Shown here one piece after another: positions 30,355 to 33,029 of a stretch of 33,029 nt of DNA. A model generated the notes under the pieces. That model ran no database searches and was not told where the DNA came from. It was given only the letters and a program-made list of their open reading frames with translations. Where the stretch lies: NCBI GenBank assembly GCA_964599835.1, contig CAZRHF010000009.1, positions 1 through 33,029 on the forward strand, in the 5' to 3' direction. The position numbers were made by a program, and so were the translations under genes. Source of the DNA: SFWF01 sp964599835. Lineage in GTDB: Bacteria > Bacillota > Clostridia > Oscillospirales > Acutalibacteraceae. The first letter of the stretch is position 1. Every line of letters begins with the position of its first letter.

Positions 30355-30369
30355 TATTTTCTGAATATT
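30355..30369. promoter_or_regulatory. CodY-box-like site upstream of the amino-acid transporter
   Basis: TATTTTCTGAATATT matches the Firmicutes CodY consensus AATTTTCWGAAAATT at 13 of 15 positions. It lies 23 bp upstream of the -35 box of the transporter promoter. CodY represses nutrient uptake genes when branched-chain amino acids and GTP are plentiful. This is a pattern match only. Confidence 0.45.
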
Positions 30370-30392
30370 CTGCGGGTTTCGGTAAAAAACTC

Positions 30393-30421
30393 TTGCATTT
30401 TCTGCATAACGGGTTTATAAT
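30393..30421 (+). promoter_or_regulatory. Sigma-A promoter of the amino-acid transporter operon
   Basis: TTGCAT (30393-30398), 17-nt spacer, TATAAT (30416-30421). TGCA elements are repeated around the -35 box. The ribosome binding site GAGGAG follows about 10 nt before the start codon. Confidence 0.85.
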
Positions 30422-30453
30422 TAGGTAAATTCATATATAGAGGAGAAAATATT

Positions 30454-31281
30454 ATGAAAAAGATCATAGCACTTATTATGGTTGCCGCTCTTATGCTCAC
30501 CTGCTTTGTCGGTTGCGGCGGAAATGCCGATACCGAAAATAAGGGAAGCACCCCTGCAAGCGGAAATGACAACACTGAAAGCGATACTGCTACTGAGGTT
30601 ACTACCGTTACCGAAGGCAAGCTTACTATGGGAACCAACGCATATTTCCAGCCTTACGAGTATTACGATGGCGATAAGATCGTCGGTATCGACGCTGAGA
30701 TCGCCGAAAAAATCGCTGATAAGCTTGGCTTAGAGCTCGTTATCGAAGATATGGCATTCGACTCTATCATTACCGCCGTATCCGAAGGTTCGGTTGACCT
30801 CGGCCTCGCAGGAATGACCGTTACCGAAGACCGTCTTAAGGACGTAGACTTCTCCATCAGCTATGCTAACGGCGTTCAGGCAATCATCGTTCCCGAAAAT
30901 TCTAAGATCACACACGTTGACGATCTCTATGCCGACGGCGCCGCTTATAAGGTAGGCGTTCAACTCGGTACCACCGGCGACATCTACGCTACCGAAGACT
31001 TCGGTGACGAGCTTGTTACCGCATTCACCACCGGAAACGAAGCCGTTAACGCACTTCTCGGCGGCGACGTTGATTGCGTTATCATCGATAACGAGCCTGC
31101 AAAGGCTTTCGTAGCCAACAACGTAGGTCTTAAGATCCTTGACACTACCTATGCAGATGAAGATTATGCCGCCTGCATCAAGAAGGGTAATACCGCTCTT
31201 CTCAATGCAGTTGATAAAGCTATTCAGGAGCTTATTGCCGACGGAACCATCGATACCATCGTTGCTAAGTACATTAAATAG
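30454..31281 (+). CDS. Polar amino-acid ABC transporter substrate-binding lipoprotein
   Basis: A 275-residue lipoprotein. The signal peptide ends in a lipobox with Cys21 (FVGC), then a Thr/Ser/Asn-rich linker to about residue 52, then the type 3 solute-binding fold (SBP_bac_3): KLTMGTNAYFQPYEYYDGDKIVGIDAEIAEKIADKLG, FDSIITAVSEGSVDLGLAGMTVTEDRLKDVDFSISY, and GVQLGTTGDIYA. These motifs match binding proteins for glutamine, arginine and other polar amino acids; the exact ligand is not clear. Biased codon use points to high expression. A hairpin separates it from the permease gene, so more of the binding protein than of the membrane parts should be made. Confidence 0.92.
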   Translation: MKKIIALIMVAALMLTCFVGCGGNADTENKGSTPASGNDNTESDTATEVTTVTEGKLTMGTNAYFQPYEYYDGDKIVGIDAEIAEKIADKLGLELVIEDMAFDSIITAVSEGSVDLGLAGMTVTEDRLKDVDFSISYANGVQAIIVPENSKITHVDDLYADGAAYKVGVQLGTTGDIYATEDFGDELVTAFTTGNEAVNALLGGDVDCVIIDNEPAKAFVANNVGLKILDTTYADEDYAACIKKGNTALLNAVDKAIQELIADGTIDTIVAKYIK

Positions 31282-31301
31282 TTTAAGATCAAATATTACT
31301 G

Positions 31302-31335
31302 CAGAAACAGGAATGAGCGATCATTCCTGTTTCTG
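31302..31335 (+). terminator. Strong hairpin between binding protein and permease genes
   Basis: A perfect 15-bp stem (31302-31316 with 31321-31335, 4-nt loop) with little T tract after it. It probably acts as a partial terminator or a 3' end that stabilises the binding-protein mRNA. The permease ribosome binding site (CCGGAG) lies just after it. Confidence 0.7.
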
Positions 31336-31352
31336 TTACCCGGAGATATTTT

Positions 31353-32741
31353 ATGAAGAAAAAGAAACTCATAATCTGGCTTACTGCGATAGCGTTAGTT
31401 GTAGCCCTTGCGGCAGGTTTTATTTTTTTCAGCTTTGCAGATTCTAAGGTTTCAAAGGAGCTTTCGGTTGCTGAGGCGCAGCAGATACTTGACAAGACCC
31501 TTGATGAACTCCCTAAGCCTACTGCCATAGGTGCAAATCAGATATTCGAAGATCTCAGCGTTACAGTCAACGATGTGGATTACGGCTTTGAAAAGGATGT
31601 TATCCTTTCCTGCACCTATAAGACCCTTTCAATAGGCTCTGTCATTACCGAAAACAAACAACAGCTTATCGATGCGGCTTATGCGCATTATTACGAGGGC
31701 AAGCAGGCAGGAAAAATGCAAAACGCTACGAAAATAAGCCTTGCGATGTCTGATATGATAGAAGAATTGCTTAAGAAAGCTGAACCCATCAGCGGAGAGG
31801 TGACCCTCTATCTTTACGAGATCACCGACGGAAATTTCAGTCTTCATTTAAGCGATGAAGCCGTTGATACCTTTACCGGAGGACTTATAACCGCCAATAA
31901 TGCTATCAGCGGAGTTATGAAGGCTAACTATAACGGACGTCTCGTTGATATCACCAACAGTGGAACCCTCAGAACAGGAATAAAGGACTGCCTTTCCCTT
32001 ATTAATTACGATTCTCAAAAGCCTGCTACAGGTAACGCTCTCGTACGTTGGTTTTCAGATTTTTCCGATGACTTTTACCGTAACTTCATCTATAAGGACA
32101 GGTGGATGTATCTTCTCCAGGGCCTCGGAACCACCCTCGGTATTACCGTGCTTGCGGGAATAATGGGTATGGTTCTCGGATTTCTTGTGGCAATAGTTCG
32201 TTGCACAAACGAAACGACCGGTAAGCTTAAGCCCGTTGACACTATCTGTCGGCTTTATCTTACCGTTGTTCGCGGAACACCGGTAATGGTTCAGCTACTT
32301 ATAATCTACTTTGTTCTGCTGCTCCCTATCGGAGTGCCTAAGTTCCTTTCAGCCATCCTTTGCTTTGGCCTTAATTCGGGTGCATACGTTGCCGAGATAG
32401 TAAGAGGCGGAATTATGTCGGTTGATAAGGGACAGAACGAGGCAGGACGAAGCCTCGGCTTTAATTATCCTCAAACGATGATAAACTTTATCATTCCTCA
32501 GGCCTTTAAAGCTGTACTTCCTGCACTTGCTAACGAGTTTATTACCCTGCTTAAGGAATCATCGGTCGCTTTCTATATAGGTGTTGCCGATCTTACCCAA
32601 GGAGGTCTGAAGATTCGTTCGCTTACCTATTCTAACTTCCTTCCCCTTATTGCGGTAGCGCTTATCTATCTTGTTATAGTCCTTATTTTGACCCGACTTG
32701 TAGGAATTCTTGAAAGGAGGCTGCGTAAGAGTGATCACTAA
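31353..32741 (+). CDS. Amino-acid ABC transporter permease with extra N-terminal extracellular domain
   Basis: A 462-residue membrane protein, about twice the usual 220-250 residues of His/Glu/Gln/Arg permeases. A first transmembrane helix (about residues 7-27) leads to an extra domain of roughly 220 residues (about 30-250) outside the membrane, which I do not recognise; it is not a second solute-binding domain. From about residue 255 the standard HisM/GlnP-type permease follows: LLQGLGTTLGITVLAGIMG, LTVVRGTPVMVQLL and the EAA loop (EAGRSLGFNYPQTM), which docks on the ATPase. The ATPase gene starts inside its last 11 bp. Confidence 0.9.
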   Translation: MKKKKLIIWLTAIALVVALAAGFIFFSFADSKVSKELSVAEAQQILDKTLDELPKPTAIGANQIFEDLSVTVNDVDYGFEKDVILSCTYKTLSIGSVITENKQQLIDAAYAHYYEGKQAGKMQNATKISLAMSDMIEELLKKAEPISGEVTLYLYEITDGNFSLHLSDEAVDTFTGGLITANNAISGVMKANYNGRLVDITNSGTLRTGIKDCLSLINYDSQKPATGNALVRWFSDFSDDFYRNFIYKDRWMYLLQGLGTTLGITVLAGIMGMVLGFLVAIVRCTNETTGKLKPVDTICRLYLTVVRGTPVMVQLLIIYFVLLLPIGVPKFLSAILCFGLNSGAYVAEIVRGGIMSVDKGQNEAGRSLGFNYPQTMINFIIPQAFKAVLPALANEFITLLKESSVAFYIGVADLTQGGLKIRSLTYSNFLPLIAVALIYLVIVLILTRLVGILERRLRKSDH

Positions 32742-33029
32742 TGCAGAAGTTCTCATAAAAACCGCAGACCTTCATAAGTCTTTCGGAGATAACCATGTTC
32801 TTTGCGGTGTTAATACCGACATAAAAAGGGGAGAGGTACTGGTCGTTATCGGACCTTCGGGTTCCGGAAAATCCACCTTCCTGCGTTGTCTCAATCGCCT
32901 TGAGGAGCCTACGGGAGGCACAATATATTTTGATGGAAACGATATCACCGATCCTAAATGTAATATAAACCTTCACCGTCAGAAGATGGGAATGGTTTTC
33001 CAACAGTTTAATCTGTTTCCGCATATGAC
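32731..33029 (+). CDS. Amino-acid ABC transporter ATP-binding protein (3' partial)
   Basis: Starts at GTG 32731, with AGGAGG at 32714-32719, and overlaps the permease by 11 bp; it runs off the window end. About 99 residues are seen: an opening strand KTADLHKSFGDNHVLCGVN, Walker A VIGPSGSGKSTFLRCLNRLEEPTGG and the Q loop MVFQQFNLFPHM. This is the GlnQ/HisP/ArtP pattern for polar amino-acid uptake. It completes the transporter with the binding lipoprotein and permease. The Walker B and signature regions lie outside the window. Confidence 0.93.
   Translation, partial: MITNAEVLIKTADLHKSFGDNHVLCGVNTDIKRGEVLVVIGPSGSGKSTFLRCLNRLEEPTGGTIYFDGNDITDPKCNINLHRQKMGMVFQQFNLFPHM

Noticed and set aside
32683..33024. 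Minus-strand 113-residue frame at the window end
   Set aside because: Shadow of the amino-acid transporter ATPase, which begins at GTG 32731 and shows Walker A and Q-loop motifs.

Overview
The window looks like chromosome from an anaerobic, Gram-positive Clostridia-type bacterium, most like an uncultured gut member of the Oscillospirales and relatives. This rests on strong purine-rich ribosome binding sites, sigma-A style -35/-10 boxes, Rho-independent terminators, lipobox lipoproteins, RNase Y, SipW/TasA-type secretion, a PxTG-type wall anchor and MarR/AraC/TetR control. No tRNA, rRNA, CRISPR array, insertion sequence or phage module was seen. The taxonomic call is inference.

Layout. (1) 1-882: the 3' part of a DUF262/HNH nuclease-like gene, cut by the window edge, then hairpins and a terminator. 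(2) 930-10200: a glycan/surface locus. An AraC regulator and an aldo/keto reductase run leftward. Divergently, a GH16 lipoprotein glucanase is followed by a 1870-residue membrane-anchored repeat protein. The region between the divergent genes holds a good promoter for the AraC gene and two small palindromes. (3) 10250-12003: RNase Y (rny) with its own promoter, a 130-nt leader and a terminator. (4) 12043-18828: the most interesting block. A TetR regulator is followed by two SipW-type (S26B) signal peptidases and six exported proteins. Five of these carry TasA/camelysin-like (SipW-cognate) N-termini and one ends in a PPQTG wall-sorting signal. It reads as an extracellular fibre or matrix operon. 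(5) 18860-21628: trmB followed by two COG0523 (CobW) GTPase genes, one with a His-rich metal-binding tract and one fused to a TIGR03943/DUF1980-like domain; a metal-homeostasis pair. (6) 21643-23471: a DUF4838-type protein whose N-terminal fold resembles the extra domain of the GH16 protein. (7) 23470-24537: an HMGL-like aldolase with its own consensus promoter. (8) 24546-30308: a leftward operon of MarR regulator, heterodimeric ABC exporter, GNAT acetyltransferase and FkbM methyltransferase. Its promoter carries a symmetric 39-bp nested palindrome. (9) 30355-33029: a rightward polar amino-acid ABC transporter (binding lipoprotein, permease with an unusual extra domain, ATPase cut by the window end), with a CodY-box-like site upstream.

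How it fits together. The cell surface is the main theme: glucan cleavage plus a giant adhesin, a dedicated secretion/fibre system, an ABC exporter with tailoring enzymes, and nutrient uptake. The strongest candidate for a poorly described system is the dual-peptidase multi-substrate TasA-like cluster at 12.2-18.8 kb. All functional calls are by family recognition from the translated sequence, without database searches.
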